From NCBI GenBank assembly GCA_024636495.1, contig JAGXGZ010000054.1, forward strand, positions 1 through 50,214: a DNA stretch of 50,214 nt. The letters run 5' to 3'. A program made the position numbers and the translations under genes. Under the pieces are notes generated by a model. The model made no database searches and was not told the origin of the DNA. It saw nothing but the letters and a program-made list of their open reading frames with translations. Shown here piece by piece: positions 35,653 through 43,613 of this stretch. Within the stretch, counting starts at the first letter, position 1. The number at the start of each line of letters is the position of its first letter. This stretch comes from Roseobacter sp. GTDB lineage: Bacteria > Pseudomonadota > Alphaproteobacteria > Rhodobacterales > Rhodobacteraceae.

Positions 35653-35848
35653 AGACATCTTCACTCTTAACGTTCTGTTAGCGGCTCTGTTCTACCAATT
35701 TCTTGCATGGCAGGCTGGAGAGCTGGGCGGCGTGCAACGTGAAGCTCTGTCTCTCTCTTGGCCCGGCCAAACGAGGGGCAGGGCCATCCCTTTCGGTTCA
35801 TTTTGCCTGGAAAACTCTCCCCGAAGGGCCGCTATCCTCTTTTGTACG

Positions 35849-36061
35849 TTACTTTTTTCGGTCGTCGATGTCCGCGTTGAACAGCCGCAGCCTTGCAGTT
35901 AGGTTTTCTTCGTTCATGACGCTGGTAAAGTTCTCGAACAGGAAAGACAGCGCTTCACCCTCGTCCAGCCCCGCCTCGGCCGAGAATTTCTTGAGCCGTC
36001 TGTAGCCATCTTCGGTCATGGCAACGGGAAAGCGGCGGGTGAGGCGAAAGCGTTTGGGCAT
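35849..36061 (-). CDS. Small basic protein, possibly ribbon-helix-helix (70 residues)
   Basis: The product is 70 residues: MPKRFRLTRRFPVAMTEDGY, then a helix-turn-helix-like pair (RRLKKFSAEAGLDEGEALSF, FLFENFTSVMNEENLTARL). A short basic strand followed by two helices is the layout of ribbon-helix-helix regulators, but the match is by eye only. The ATG follows AAAGGACACC. It sits 52 bases after the acyl-CoA dehydrogenase stop on the same strand, inside the beta-oxidation gene run, so it may be a regulator or an accessory factor of that cluster. Confidence 0.65.
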   Translation of the reverse strand: MPKRFRLTRRFPVAMTEDGYRRLKKFSAEAGLDEGEALSFLFENFTSVMNEENLTARLRLFNADIDDRKK

Positions 36062-36113
36062 CGGTGTCCTTTCGTGTGGCGTAGGGTGAGGTTTTCCCCC
36101 ACCCTTAGGCAGC

Positions 36114-37895
36114 TTAGAAGTTTGCCGCTTCCAGCGCCATCACTGTATCTGCGCCTGACTGAATTCGGGTCAGGTGCAATGCCGTGGCCGGCAATTGGCG
36201 TGCCATATAATAACGCCCGGTTGCAACTTTCGTTTCATAGAATTCTGCATCGCTGCTTCCTTCTGCCAGCGCTTTTTTCGCAGCAAGACCCATTTTGGCC
36301 CACATATAACCCAAGCAAACATGGCCAAACATGTGCATGAAGTCAGTGGATCCTGCCAAAGCGTTGTTCGGGTTTTTCATGCCGTTTTGCATGAAATACA
36401 TGCCTGCAGCTTGCAAATCCTTGCTGGCTGCCTTCAACGGATCAAGAAAGGTCGCGTCAAAATCAGCATCTTGGCCGGCATTATCTTTGACGAAAGTCTT
36501 GATCAGGTCAAAGAACGCCATCACGTGTTTGCCGCCGTCTTGCGCCAGTTTGCGCCCCACAAGGTCCAGCGCCTGTACGCCATTGGCACCCTCATAGATC
36601 ATCGCAATCCGGGCGTCGCGGGTGAATTGGGACATGCCCCATTCTTCGATATACCCGTGTCCGCCATAAATCTGTTGGGCTTTGACGGTCATGTCATAGC
36701 CGACATCGGTCAGGAACCCTTTGATTACCGGGGTCATCAGCGACACCAGACCGTCGGCATCCTTGTCGCCGGAACGGTGCGCGGCGTCGATCAGGCTGGC
36801 ACCCCACAAAACGAACGCCCGGCCCCCTTCGACAAATGATTTCTGATCCATCAAGCTGCGGCGGATATCGGGGTGCACGATCAGCGGGTCGGCGGGGCCG
36901 TTGGGGTTTTCGGTGCCTGTCACGGCACGACCCTGCAGACGATCCTTGGCATAGGCCAGTGCGTTTTCATAAGCGGCGGCAGCTTGCGACAGGCCTTGAA
37001 CACCCACACCCAGACGGGCTTCGTTCATCATGGTGAACATGGCGCGCATGCCCTTGTGTTCGTCGCCCAGCAGGTAACCTGTGGCACCGTCGTAATTCAT
37101 GACGCAGGTCGAGTTGCCGTGAATGCCCATTTTCTCTTCGATGGAGCCTACTGTAACGCCGTTACGTTCCCCCAGAGATCCGTCTTCTTTGACGATGAAC
37201 TTAGGCACGATGAACAAAGATACGCCTTTGATGCCTTCGGGGCCGCCTTCGATCTTTGCCAGCACCAGATGGATGATATTGTCGGCCATGTCGTGCTCGC
37301 CCGAGGAGATAAATATCTTCTGGCCGGTAATCTTGTAGCTGCCATCAGCTTGCGGCGCGGCCTTGGTGCGCATCATGCCCAGATCCGTACCGCAATGGGG
37401 TTCGGTCAGGTTCATCGTGCCAGTCCAGTCACATGACACCATGTTGGGCAGGTACGTGTCTTTCTGTGCGTCCGTGCCATGCGCCAAAATTGCCGAAGCC
37501 GCACCATGGGTCAGGCCCTGATACATGGTAAACGCCTGATTGGCGGCCGAAAACATTTCGCCCACGGCAGTCCCTACAATGTAGGGCATGTTCTGCCCCC
37601 CATATTGCTCGGGCATGTCCAGACCGGGCCAGCCGCCTTCTTTAACCCTCGCAAAAGCTGCTTTGAAACCGGTCGGCGTATATACAACGCCGTTTTCCAA
37701 ACGGCAGCCTTCCTTGTCGCCCACGACGTTCAGCGGTGCCAGCACTTCTGAAGTCAGCTTGCCAGCCTCCTCCAGAATGGCGGCGGTAAAGTCGGCTTCG
37801 AGGTCATCGTAACCGGGGATGCTGGAAGCGGTCACATTCAACACATTGTGCAGAACGAATTGCATGTCTTTTACGGGGGCTGTGTAGGTAGGCAT
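36114..37895 (-). CDS. Acyl-CoA dehydrogenase (FadE/DmdC-type, 593 residues)
   Basis: The FAD enzyme introduces the alpha-beta double bond into acyl-CoA, the first oxidative step. The sequence starts [18 protein letters not shown], typical of the long (about 590-residue) acyl-CoA dehydrogenases of alphaproteobacteria, which have an extra C-terminal domain. Visible motifs are [19 protein letters not shown] (FAD and substrate), [10 protein letters not shown], and the catalytic-base loop [19 protein letters not shown]. Roseobacter DmdC proteins, which act on methylmercaptopropionyl-CoA, belong to the same group, so that substrate is possible; no dmdA or dmdD is present here. The gene follows a merR gene by 51 bases and opens the beta-oxidation run. 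Confidence 0.92.
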   Translation of the reverse strand: MPTYTAPVKDMQFVLHNVLNVTASSIPGYDDLEADFTAAILEEAGKLTSEVLAPLNVVGDKEGCRLENGVVYTPTGFKAAFARVKEGGWPGLDMPEQYGGQNMPYIVGTAVGEMFSAANQAFTMYQGLTHGAASAILAHGTDAQKDTYLPNMVSCDWTGTMNLTEPHCGTDLGMMRTKAAPQADGSYKITGQKIFISSGEHDMADNIIHLVLAKIEGGPEGIKGVSLFIVPKFIVKEDGSLGERNGVTVGSIEEKMGIHGNSTCVMNYDGATGYLLGDEHKGMRAMFTMMNEARLGVGVQGLSQAAAAYENALAYAKDRLQGRAVTGTENPNGPADPLIVHPDIRRSLMDQKSFVEGGRAFVLWGASLIDAAHRSGDKDADGLVSLMTPVIKGFLTDVGYDMTVKAQQIYGGHGYIEEWGMSQFTRDARIAMIYEGANGVQALDLVGRKLAQDGGKHVMAFFDLIKTFVKDNAGQDADFDATFLDPLKAASKDLQAAGMYFMQNGMKNPNNALAGSTDFMHMFGHVCLGYMWAKMGLAAKKALAEGSSDAEFYETKVATGRYYMARQLPATALHLTRIQSGADTVMALEAANF

Positions 37896-37946
37896 TATCG
37901 TTTCTCCCTTGGCCAGATGGCCGAATGTCTGTCGGAATTTGTCGGT

Positions 37947-38351
37947 TTATTCTGCGGCGTTGCGCGTATTGTTGATCGAGGCGATCATTTTTTCGCCCCA
38001 CTTCAGCTGGTTGCGCAGATCATCAATGGCCTGATTCATCTCGTCGCGTCGCGCTTCGAGGTCGGCCAAACGGTCGTGTGCAATGTCATAGGTGCGGGCC
38101 AGTTGGGTCTGTTGCTGGTCGCCCATATGGTAAAGGTCCAGCAACTGGCGGATCTCCTCAAGGCTGAAACCAAAGCGCTTTCCACGGATGATCAACTTGA
38201 GCCGTGCACGGTCGCGCTTGGTAAACAGGCGCTTTTGGCCTTGGCGTTCGGGGAAAAGCAGCTCTTTCGCCTCGTAAAATCGCAATGTGCGGGGGGTGAC
38301 ATCAAAAGTGTCACACATCTCGCGGATGGTCATTGTCGTGTTACTCATCAT
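37947..38351 (-). CDS. MerR-family regulator of the beta-oxidation cluster
   Basis: The protein has 134 residues. The N-terminal winged-helix domain is MTIREMCDTFDVTPRTLRFY followed by EAKELLFPERQGQKRLF, and a dimerising coiled coil covers about 80-130 (QLARTYDIAHDRLADLEARR). No cysteine pattern for metal sensing is present, so it is not a metal or redox MerR. Members of this branch often control acyl-CoA or amino-acid catabolism. The start may be the ATG at 38351 or 38348. The acyl-CoA dehydrogenase gene follows 51 bases downstream, so the regulator probably belongs to the same transcript. A second, very similar MerR is encoded at 38843-39220. Confidence 0.88.
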   Translation of the reverse strand: MMSNTTMTIREMCDTFDVTPRTLRFYEAKELLFPERQGQKRLFTKRDRARLKLIIRGKRFGFSLEEIRQLLDLYHMGDQQQTQLARTYDIAHDRLADLEARRDEMNQAIDDLRNQLKWGEKMIASINNTRNAAE

Positions 38352-38426
38352 CAAAACTCGCTATCGGTTCGGCCTCGGACAACAGGTAAATGGCCCTTTG
38401 ACGTTGCTTTACAATGAATCCCAAGG

Positions 38427-38526
38427 TTGACGTTAGTTAGACGTTACGTCATCTTTTTCGCTTACCTTATGCTACGCAGCGTCAATTCAGCGTAAGCGCT
38501 ACTTAGGTCATACACTCTGACTTAAG
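38427..38526. promoter_or_regulatory. Inverted repeats between the two merR genes
   Basis: TGACGT at 38428-38433 and ACGTCA at 38446-38451 form an inverted repeat with a 12-base spacer, within a stretch that also has the direct repeat GACGTTA. Further on, CTTAGGTCA at 38502-38510 pairs with TGACTTAAG at 38518-38526 with one mismatch. MerR operators are dyads placed in promoters with long spacers, so these are candidates for binding by one or both regulators. Binding is inferred. Confidence 0.45.
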
Positions 38527-38593
38527 CCTTTCGTTCCCCGTTCTCAAAGTATAGGGCTGCGATGAAACAATTGGCGATTCGGCGGCATATAGT

Positions 38594-38848
38594 GTGATCT
38601 TAGTGAACAAAATCGAACGGCTATATGCGTGGTTTGCGCCCGCGCCAAAAACAAGGTTAGACTGCAAAGCGCATCAGGGCGCTGCAGAGCTTCGCATCGC
38701 GTCTGCATGCGTCGAAAATGCGGCTTATAATTTGGCGACAAGTGTTGAAAGCGATCTGATTTCTAAGATGATCGTCATTTCAAGCGATCTGGAGCGGATT
38801 GCTGACAAGGTAGAACAGCGCCTCACGGATCACATTACTAAGTCATAG
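38594..38848 (+). CDS. Hypothetical small protein (84 residues) between two merR genes
   Basis: The open frame starts with GTG at 38594, with another GTG at 38603 as an alternative; no good ribosome site is seen. The product (from ILVNKIERLYAWFAPAPKTR to IADKVEQRLTDHITKS) is mostly helical with a long amphipathic C-terminal half and could form a coiled coil. No membrane segment or known motif. Its stop overlaps the end of the convergent second merR gene by 6 bases. The reading frame is sensible in composition, but expression is not proven. Confidence 0.45.
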   Translation: MILVNKIERLYAWFAPAPKTRLDCKAHQGAAELRIASACVENAAYNLATSVESDLISKMIVISSDLERIADKVEQRLTDHITKS

Positions 38849-39220
38849 TTTGGCTTTAAGGGCGTTTTCCGTGTCGTCGCGCAGGCGTTGAAGCTCTTCC
38901 ATCGCTTCATCAAGCTGTGCGCGCTGCTCTGCTAGCTCAAGCAATTGACGATCAGCGCTTTGGACCCATGCGCGCATTTGCGCTTCTGTGCCCTCATTCT
39001 CATAGATCAAAAGCCATTGCCTGATCCCTTCTAGGGAATAGCCAAATTTACGGCCGCGCATGATCAGCTTCATGCGGGCAATTTCACGAGGTCCATAGAT
39101 GCGGGACCGACCATCGCGTTCGGGATGCAGCAACTCGATATATTCGTAGTACCGCAACGTCCGAGGCGTTACGTCGAATTCGGCACACATTTCCTTAAAG
39201 CTCAGGCGTTTATCGGTCAT
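38843..39220 (-). CDS. Second MerR-family regulator, paralogue of the first
   Basis: The protein has 125 residues. The DNA-binding part MCAEFDVTPRTLRYYEYIEL and following LHPERDGRSRIYGPREIARM is very close to that of the merR at 37947-38351, including the KFGYSLEGIRQWL helix versus RFGFSLEEIRQLL. The C-terminal coiled coil (about 85-125) differs more. The ribosome site GAGGAGG precedes the ATG. The two genes are on the same strand about 500 bases apart, which suggests duplication. Together they probably regulate the beta-oxidation and neighbouring thioesterase genes. Confidence 0.88.
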   Translation of the reverse strand: MTDKRLSFKEMCAEFDVTPRTLRYYEYIELLHPERDGRSRIYGPREIARMKLIMRGRKFGYSLEGIRQWLLIYENEGTEAQMRAWVQSADRQLLELAEQRAQLDEAMEELQRLRDDTENALKAKL

Positions 39221-39338
39221 TGCTTCCTCCTCAATTCAGGAAACTAAGCGCAAGTCTGATCAAGCGCAACAGGCAGGGTTGCTCTTGGGGGCGCGCATGG
39301 TTGATATGGGGCAATCGATAAGGAAAAGGGGCTGACAT

Positions 39339-39761
39339 ATGTCAGACAAAGTGCGGATCGCGCGGCAGTTCATCTCGGCCTTGCCATTCAGTGAGGCGCT
39401 CAACATGTCTTTGGACGGCCTTGAAGACGGCATTGCCGTGATCTCTATGCCCTATGATGCCAGGCTCGTGGGGGATCCACGCACCGGGGTCATTCATGGC
39501 GGGGCGGTTTCTGCGCTGATGGACACATGTTGTGGCGCGGCGGTGATGAGCCACCCCAGCAATCCCGGCGGGACGGCAACAATTGATCTGCGCATCGAAT
39601 ACCTGCGCGCCGCCAAACCCGGCCAGAAAATCACAACGCGCGCAGAGTGTTATCACGTGACCCGCTCAGTTGCGTTCGTGCGCGCCACTGCTGAAGACGA
39701 GGAAGACGCAAGCCCGGTGGCCACCGCCACAGGGACCTTCGTTGTGGAGGGCGCAAAATGA
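39339..39761 (+). CDS. PaaI-family (hotdog-fold) thioesterase
   Basis: The 140-residue hotdog-fold protein has the PaaI pattern: GVIHGGAVSALMDTCCGAAV (central helix with the acidic residue after HGG) and TIDLRIEYLRAAKPGQKITT. Such enzymes hydrolyse acyl- or aryl-CoA, releasing CoA. AAGGAAAAGG precedes the ATG. The stop overlaps the start of the next thioesterase gene (ATGA). It is divergent from the second merR gene, so it may be under that regulator. The substrate is unknown, but the beta-oxidation neighbours suggest CoA thioesters from fatty or aromatic acids. Confidence 0.87.
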   Translation: MSDKVRIARQFISALPFSEALNMSLDGLEDGIAVISMPYDARLVGDPRTGVIHGGAVSALMDTCCGAAVMSHPSNPGGTATIDLRIEYLRAAKPGQKITTRAECYHVTRSVAFVRATAEDEEDASPVATATGTFVVEGAK

Positions 39762-40267
39762 GCCGGACAAAGCCCGAGCCCGTTCAGATCATCAAGAAAC
39801 GCCGCGACGGCGCGCTGCGCGCCTTGGTCGGCGGGGTTCCCTACATCAACTTTCTGGGCATTGAATTTGAACGCCGCGGTGACGAGCTGACGGCGATCTT
39901 GCCCTTCTCTGATAAGCTGATTGGCAACCCTCTTATTCCTGCACTGCATGGTGGGGTGACGGCGTCTTTTCTGGAGGTGACGTCGATCATCACGCTAAGC
40001 TGGGCTTATCTGTGGGAAGATATGGAATCGGGCGCGCTTGAGGTCGACAAGATGGACGGCGAACACATGCCGCGTCTGCCCAAGACGATTGACTTTACGG
40101 TCGATTATTTGCGCACGGGTCTGCCGCGTGATGCTTACGCCCGTGCTACCATAAACCGTTCCGGGCGTCGGTATGCATCTGTGCATGTTGAAGCCTGGCA
40201 AGACAATCGGGCCAAGCTTTTTGCTCAGGCGACCGGGCATTTTTTGATGCCTCAGCGCCGTGACTGA
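39758..40267 (+). CDS. Second PaaI-family (hotdog-fold) thioesterase
   Basis: The 169-residue protein has the hotdog helix PLIPALHGGVTASFLEVTSI and the strand TIDFTVDYLRTGLPRDAYARA, with an N-terminal extension of about 30 residues rich in basic residues. The overlaps on both sides (ATGA with the previous gene, 8 bases with the next) show tight coupling of three genes. Having two different hotdog proteins side by side suggests a heteromeric enzyme or two acyl-chain specificities; this is inference. The helix position after HGG holds Glu (FLEVT), as expected for an active thioesterase. Confidence 0.85.
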   Translation: MSRTKPEPVQIIKKRRDGALRALVGGVPYINFLGIEFERRGDELTAILPFSDKLIGNPLIPALHGGVTASFLEVTSIITLSWAYLWEDMESGALEVDKMDGEHMPRLPKTIDFTVDYLRTGLPRDAYARATINRSGRRYASVHVEAWQDNRAKLFAQATGHFLMPQRRD

Positions 40268-41624
40268 CCCCATCCCCAAAGAAGAAGTCCGGGCGGTTGC
40301 CCAAGGCCAGATGTCGGCTCGCGAGGTCGTAACCCACCGCCGCGTGCTTAACATTGCCATCCCGATTGTGATTTCCAATGCAACGGTGCCGATTTTGGGG
40401 GCTGTCGATACTGGCGTGGTCGGGCAGCTGGGTTTAGCTGCCCCAATTGGTGCAGTAGGCATCGGCGCGATCATTCTGTCGGCGCTTTACTGGGTGTTCG
40501 GATTTTTGCGGATGGGTACTGTGGGGCTGACCGCCCAGGCTGCTGGCAATGGGGATGACGCCGAAGTTGCCGCCTTGTTGACGCGGGGGCTGCTGATCGG
40601 TGGGCTGGCAGGTGTCGTTATCATCTTGCTGCAAGTACCGCTGTTCTGGGCATCGTTTCAGGTATCGCCTGCAAGCCCCGAAGTTGAAGGCATGGCGCGG
40701 TCCTATATGCAAATTCGTATCTGGTCCGCACCCGCAGCAATTGCGATTTATGCGATCACCGGATGGCTGATTGCTCAGGAACGCACACGTGCTGTTCTGG
40801 TCATTCAAGTGTGGATGAACGGGCTGAATATTCTGTTGGATTTTTGGTTTGTGCTGGGGCTGGGTTTGGGCGTCGAAGGTGTGGCCTTTGCAACCTTCCT
40901 TGCCGAATGGACAGGCGCTGCGCTTGGGTTATGGTTTTGCCGCACGGCTTTCGCGGTTTCAGCATGGCGCGATTGGGCGCAGGTTTTCGATGGGCCGCGC
41001 TGGATCAACATGATGAGGGTGAATGGCGACATCTTGATCCGGTCCTTGCTGTTGCAGGCGATTTTCGTGTCGTTTCTGTTTCTGGGGTCCGGTCTGGGCG
41101 ACGTAAAGCTGGCCGCCAACCAAGTGTTGTTGCAGTTCCTGATGATCACGGCCTATGCGCTGGATGGCTTTGCTTTTGCGGCAGAGGCGCTTGTGGGGCG
41201 TGCCGTGGGCTCCAAACAGCGTGACATCTTGCGGCGCGGTGCCTTGTTGACCAGCGGGTGGGGCCTGTTTGCTTGTGCGTTGATGACGGTGGCCTTTGCT
41301 TTGGGGGGCGGGGCAATCATTGACCTTATGACAACGGCACCGATGGTGCGCGACGAGGCACGGATATTCTTGCCATATATGATTGCCGCCCCGCTGATTG
41401 GATGCGCGTCCTGGATGCTGGACGGGATTTTTATCGGTGCCACCCGGTCGCGGGACATGCGCAACATGATGGCGGTGTCCTTTGTTGTCTATTGCGCAAG
41501 TGCCGCGGTGTTGATGCCGAGCTTGGGCAATCATGGTCTGTGGATTTCGCTGTTGATCAGTTTTATCGCACGCGGGATCACGTTAGGCCTGCGGTATCCA
41601 GCGCTTGAGCGGGCGGCGGGCTAG
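40260..41624 (+). CDS. MATE-family efflux transporter
   Basis: The 454-residue inner-membrane protein has twelve hydrophobic helices in two related halves, beginning HRRVLNIAIPIVISNATVPI and with VDTGVVGQLG, a motif typical of DinF-like MATE transporters. These exchange drugs or metabolites with protons or sodium. The GTG start overlaps the previous thioesterase by 8 bases, so translation is coupled. This may point to export of the acid freed by the thioesterases, which is speculative. Two perfect hairpins follow the stop codon. Confidence 0.88.
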   Translation: MTDPIPKEEVRAVAQGQMSAREVVTHRRVLNIAIPIVISNATVPILGAVDTGVVGQLGLAAPIGAVGIGAIILSALYWVFGFLRMGTVGLTAQAAGNGDDAEVAALLTRGLLIGGLAGVVIILLQVPLFWASFQVSPASPEVEGMARSYMQIRIWSAPAAIAIYAITGWLIAQERTRAVLVIQVWMNGLNILLDFWFVLGLGLGVEGVAFATFLAEWTGAALGLWFCRTAFAVSAWRDWAQVFDGPRWINMMRVNGDILIRSLLLQAIFVSFLFLGSGLGDVKLAANQVLLQFLMITAYALDGFAFAAEALVGRAVGSKQRDILRRGALLTSGWGLFACALMTVAFALGGGAIIDLMTTAPMVRDEARIFLPYMIAAPLIGCASWMLDGIFIGATRSRDMRNMMAVSFVVYCASAAVLMPSLGNHGLWISLLISFIARGITLGLRYPALERAAG

Positions 41625-41668
41625 CCGTTTTCTTGCCAAGAAAACGGGCCGGAGTTTTGGAAAACTCC
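41625..41668. terminator. Two perfect hairpins between the convergent MATE and ArsC-like genes
   Basis: CCGTTTTCTT-GCC-AAGAAAACGG occupies 41625-41647, directly after the MATE stop codon. GGAGTTTT-GG-AAAACTCC occupies 41651-41668, three bases before the ArsC-like stop. Each has T residues in the stem on both strands, so both genes can be terminated here. Confidence 0.7.
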
Positions 41669-41671
41669 GCT

Positions 41672-42019
41672 TCAGTCCTCAAGCAATGCTTTCACCGCTT
41701 CTGGCGGGCGGCCGATGATCGCACCTGTGCCTTTGAACACGATCGGACGCTCTATCAAAATAGGATGCGCTGCCATTGCCTGCATCAGTGCGTTGTCATC
41801 GGTATCTTTGGTCAGCCCAAGGTCTTTGAACAACTGTTCGCCTGTGCGCATCATGTCGACCGGTCGCAGGTTCAGCGCTTGGCGTGCATCCTCTAATTCG
41901 CGATGCGTGGGTGGGGTCTCAAGATAGCGACGGATCGACACGGACGTCCCCGTCGCTTCAATCAAGGCCAGCGTTTGGCGCGATTTCGAACAACGCGGGT
42001 TATGCCAGACCGTAATCAC
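41672..42019 (-). CDS. ArsC/Spx-family protein (arsenate reductase-like)
   Basis: The 115-residue thioredoxin-like protein has the ArsC family motif [17 protein letters not shown] (Cys10) and the [15 protein letters not shown] segment, then [18 protein letters not shown] with the arginines that bind the oxyanion in active arsenate reductases. The single cysteine and motif CSKSRQT are those of the YfgD-like group, whose members may use glutaredoxin to reduce arsenate; some have other roles. I chose the GTG at 42019, which overlaps the pyrD stop by 4 bases (GTGA). The frame extends to 42175 but that part overlaps pyrD and has no family likeness. Confidence 0.85.
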   Translation of the reverse strand: MITVWHNPRCSKSRQTLALIEATGTSVSIRRYLETPPTHRELEDARQALNLRPVDMMRTGEQLFKDLGLTKDTDDNALMQAMAAHPILIERPIVFKGTGAIIGRPPEAVKALLED

Positions 42020-43059
42020 AGCCAGTCCTTTCGGGTGCTGCCCACTGCTTCTGCCACCGACGCGAAACCATCGCGCGCCAGCAATCTGTCCAAGCCCCGC
42101 GCAATATCGCCTGCAAGGGACAGCCCGCCATAGACAAGCGCCGTATAAAGCTGAACCGCCGACGCACCTGCGCAAATCTTGGCATAGGCGTCTTGCGCTG
42201 ATCCAACCCCACCGACGCCCACCAGTGGAATATCCGTGAGCGTTGAAAGTCGCGCCAGCACGCGGGTCGATTTCTGGAACAAAGGTGCCCCTGACAGCCC
42301 CCCCATCTGGTCACTGTGACGGCTTTGCAGGCCATCGCGATCAAGCGTGGTATTTGTCGCGATGATCGCGGCAACACCAGCATCATTGGCAACGTCCGCG
42401 ACATCGGCAATTTCGGCATCTGTCAGATCAGGTGCAATCTTGAGAAAGACAGGCGTGGTTCCCCGCACCGCCATCACGCCCGCCAGAAGCGCCGACAACG
42501 CAGCTTTGCCTTGCAGGTCGCGCAGTTTTTCGGTGTTGGGCGACGACACGTTGACGGTTGCGAAATCCACGTGATCGCGGGCCAATTCCATCACGCGGGC
42601 AAAGTCTGCGGCCCGGTCCGTGCTGGTCTTGTTTGCGCCAAGGTTCAGACCCACAGGGATACCTGCGGCGCGTTTGCCCAGCCGGTCACAGATTGCCTCC
42701 ATGCCGTCATTGTTAAAGCCAAAGCGGTTTATTGCGGCGCGATCCTCGGTCAGGCGAAAAAGGCGCGGTTTGTCGTTGCCGGGCTGGGGCAGGGGTGTTG
42801 CCGCGCCGACTTCGATAAAGCCGAAACCGGCGTTTGACAGCGGTGCTACCGCCGTCGCGTTCTTGTCAAAGCCAGCAGCCAACCCGACCGGGTTCGGCAG
42901 CACCAGACCTGCCAAGCTCGTCTTGAGCCGATCCGATGTGACAGGGCCCGGCGACACGGCCAGCCCCATGCGCAGCGCTGAAATGGCCAAGCCATGGGCG
43001 GCCTCGGGATCGATTTTGCGAAGGGCACGCAGGCCCAGTTGTTCGGCAAAGCGCTTCAT
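42016..43059 (-). CDS. pyrD: Dihydroorotate dehydrogenase (quinone), class 2
   Basis: PyrD oxidises dihydroorotate to orotate in pyrimidine synthesis and passes electrons to the quinone pool at the inner membrane. The 347-residue protein has the class 2 features: the N-terminal amphipathic helix region, the FMN-binding stretch [16 protein letters not shown], the catalytic-base segment [14 protein letters not shown] (Ser, not Cys), the NTT motif in [12 protein letters not shown], and [15 protein letters not shown] for phosphate binding. It is in an operon after the DUF952 gene (44-base gap) and before the ArsC-like gene (4-base overlap). Confidence 0.96.
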   Translation of the reverse strand: MKRFAEQLGLRALRKIDPEAAHGLAISALRMGLAVSPGPVTSDRLKTSLAGLVLPNPVGLAAGFDKNATAVAPLSNAGFGFIEVGAATPLPQPGNDKPRLFRLTEDRAAINRFGFNNDGMEAICDRLGKRAAGIPVGLNLGANKTSTDRAADFARVMELARDHVDFATVNVSSPNTEKLRDLQGKAALSALLAGVMAVRGTTPVFLKIAPDLTDAEIADVADVANDAGVAAIIATNTTLDRDGLQSRHSDQMGGLSGAPLFQKSTRVLARLSTLTDIPLVGVGGVGSAQDAYAKICAGASAVQLYTALVYGGLSLAGDIARGLDRLLARDGFASVAEAVGSTRKDWL

Positions 43060-43103
43060 GCGGACCTATCCCAACAGGTGGTTGGGGGCATGGCAACGGC
43101 CCG

Positions 43104-43448
43104 TCATTCTGTTTCAAACCCTGCGGGAAACTGGTGTGCGCCGTCTTTCAACGGCAAAGGTTGAGCCCACGCCACGTCTTCCATCCTAAGCTCTCGATAT
43201 AGATGCGGAAACTTGGCACCACCGCGCGACACTTCCCACTTAAGGTCGTCGCCCAACCTGTCCGTCTCGATTGCCAGAACGAACAAATCCGCCTCGCCCG
43301 CAAAGTGTTTCGCGGCAGTTTCCGCAGCTTGGCTTGCGGTTGAAAAATGGACGTAGCCATCGGCTATGTCTATTGGCGCACCTTGGGTTGACCCTTCGCT
43401 GCGCAGCACCTGCCATTCGTCGGCACGAAATATTTTGTATATCAACAT
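43104..43448 (-). CDS. DUF952-family protein
   Basis: The 114-residue protein matches DUF952: LIYKIFRADEWQVL at the start, DGYVHFSTASQAAETAAKHF in the middle and FPHLYREL near the end. The family is small, cytoplasmic and of unknown function; a link to NAD- or ADP-ribose-like metabolism has been suggested for similar folds but is not shown here. It is the first gene of the run with pyrD and the ArsC-like gene. The ATG at 43448 has no strong ribosome site. Confidence 0.88.
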   Translation of the reverse strand: MLIYKIFRADEWQVLRSEGSTQGAPIDIADGYVHFSTASQAAETAAKHFAGEADLFVLAIETDRLGDDLKWEVSRGGAKFPHLYRELRMEDVAWAQPLPLKDGAHQFPAGFETE

Positions 43449-43613
43449 GGTGCCTGTGATGCCTTGGTGTGGTCAAGCGGTCAAGACCTGTGCAGCAGCG
43501 TTGAAATCTTGTGATATGACCCATGGGCAAGGGGGCAAAGCCGTAGTTGGGCTTTGACAGGCCCCAAGTCAGTCGCCACGATATGGCAGAACTTCAACTT
43601 TGGGGGATAATCC

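Noticed and set aside
42020..42175. Upstream extension of the ArsC-like frame
   Set aside because: It lies within pyrD and lacks similarity to the ArsC family, which begins at the WHNPRCSKS segment.
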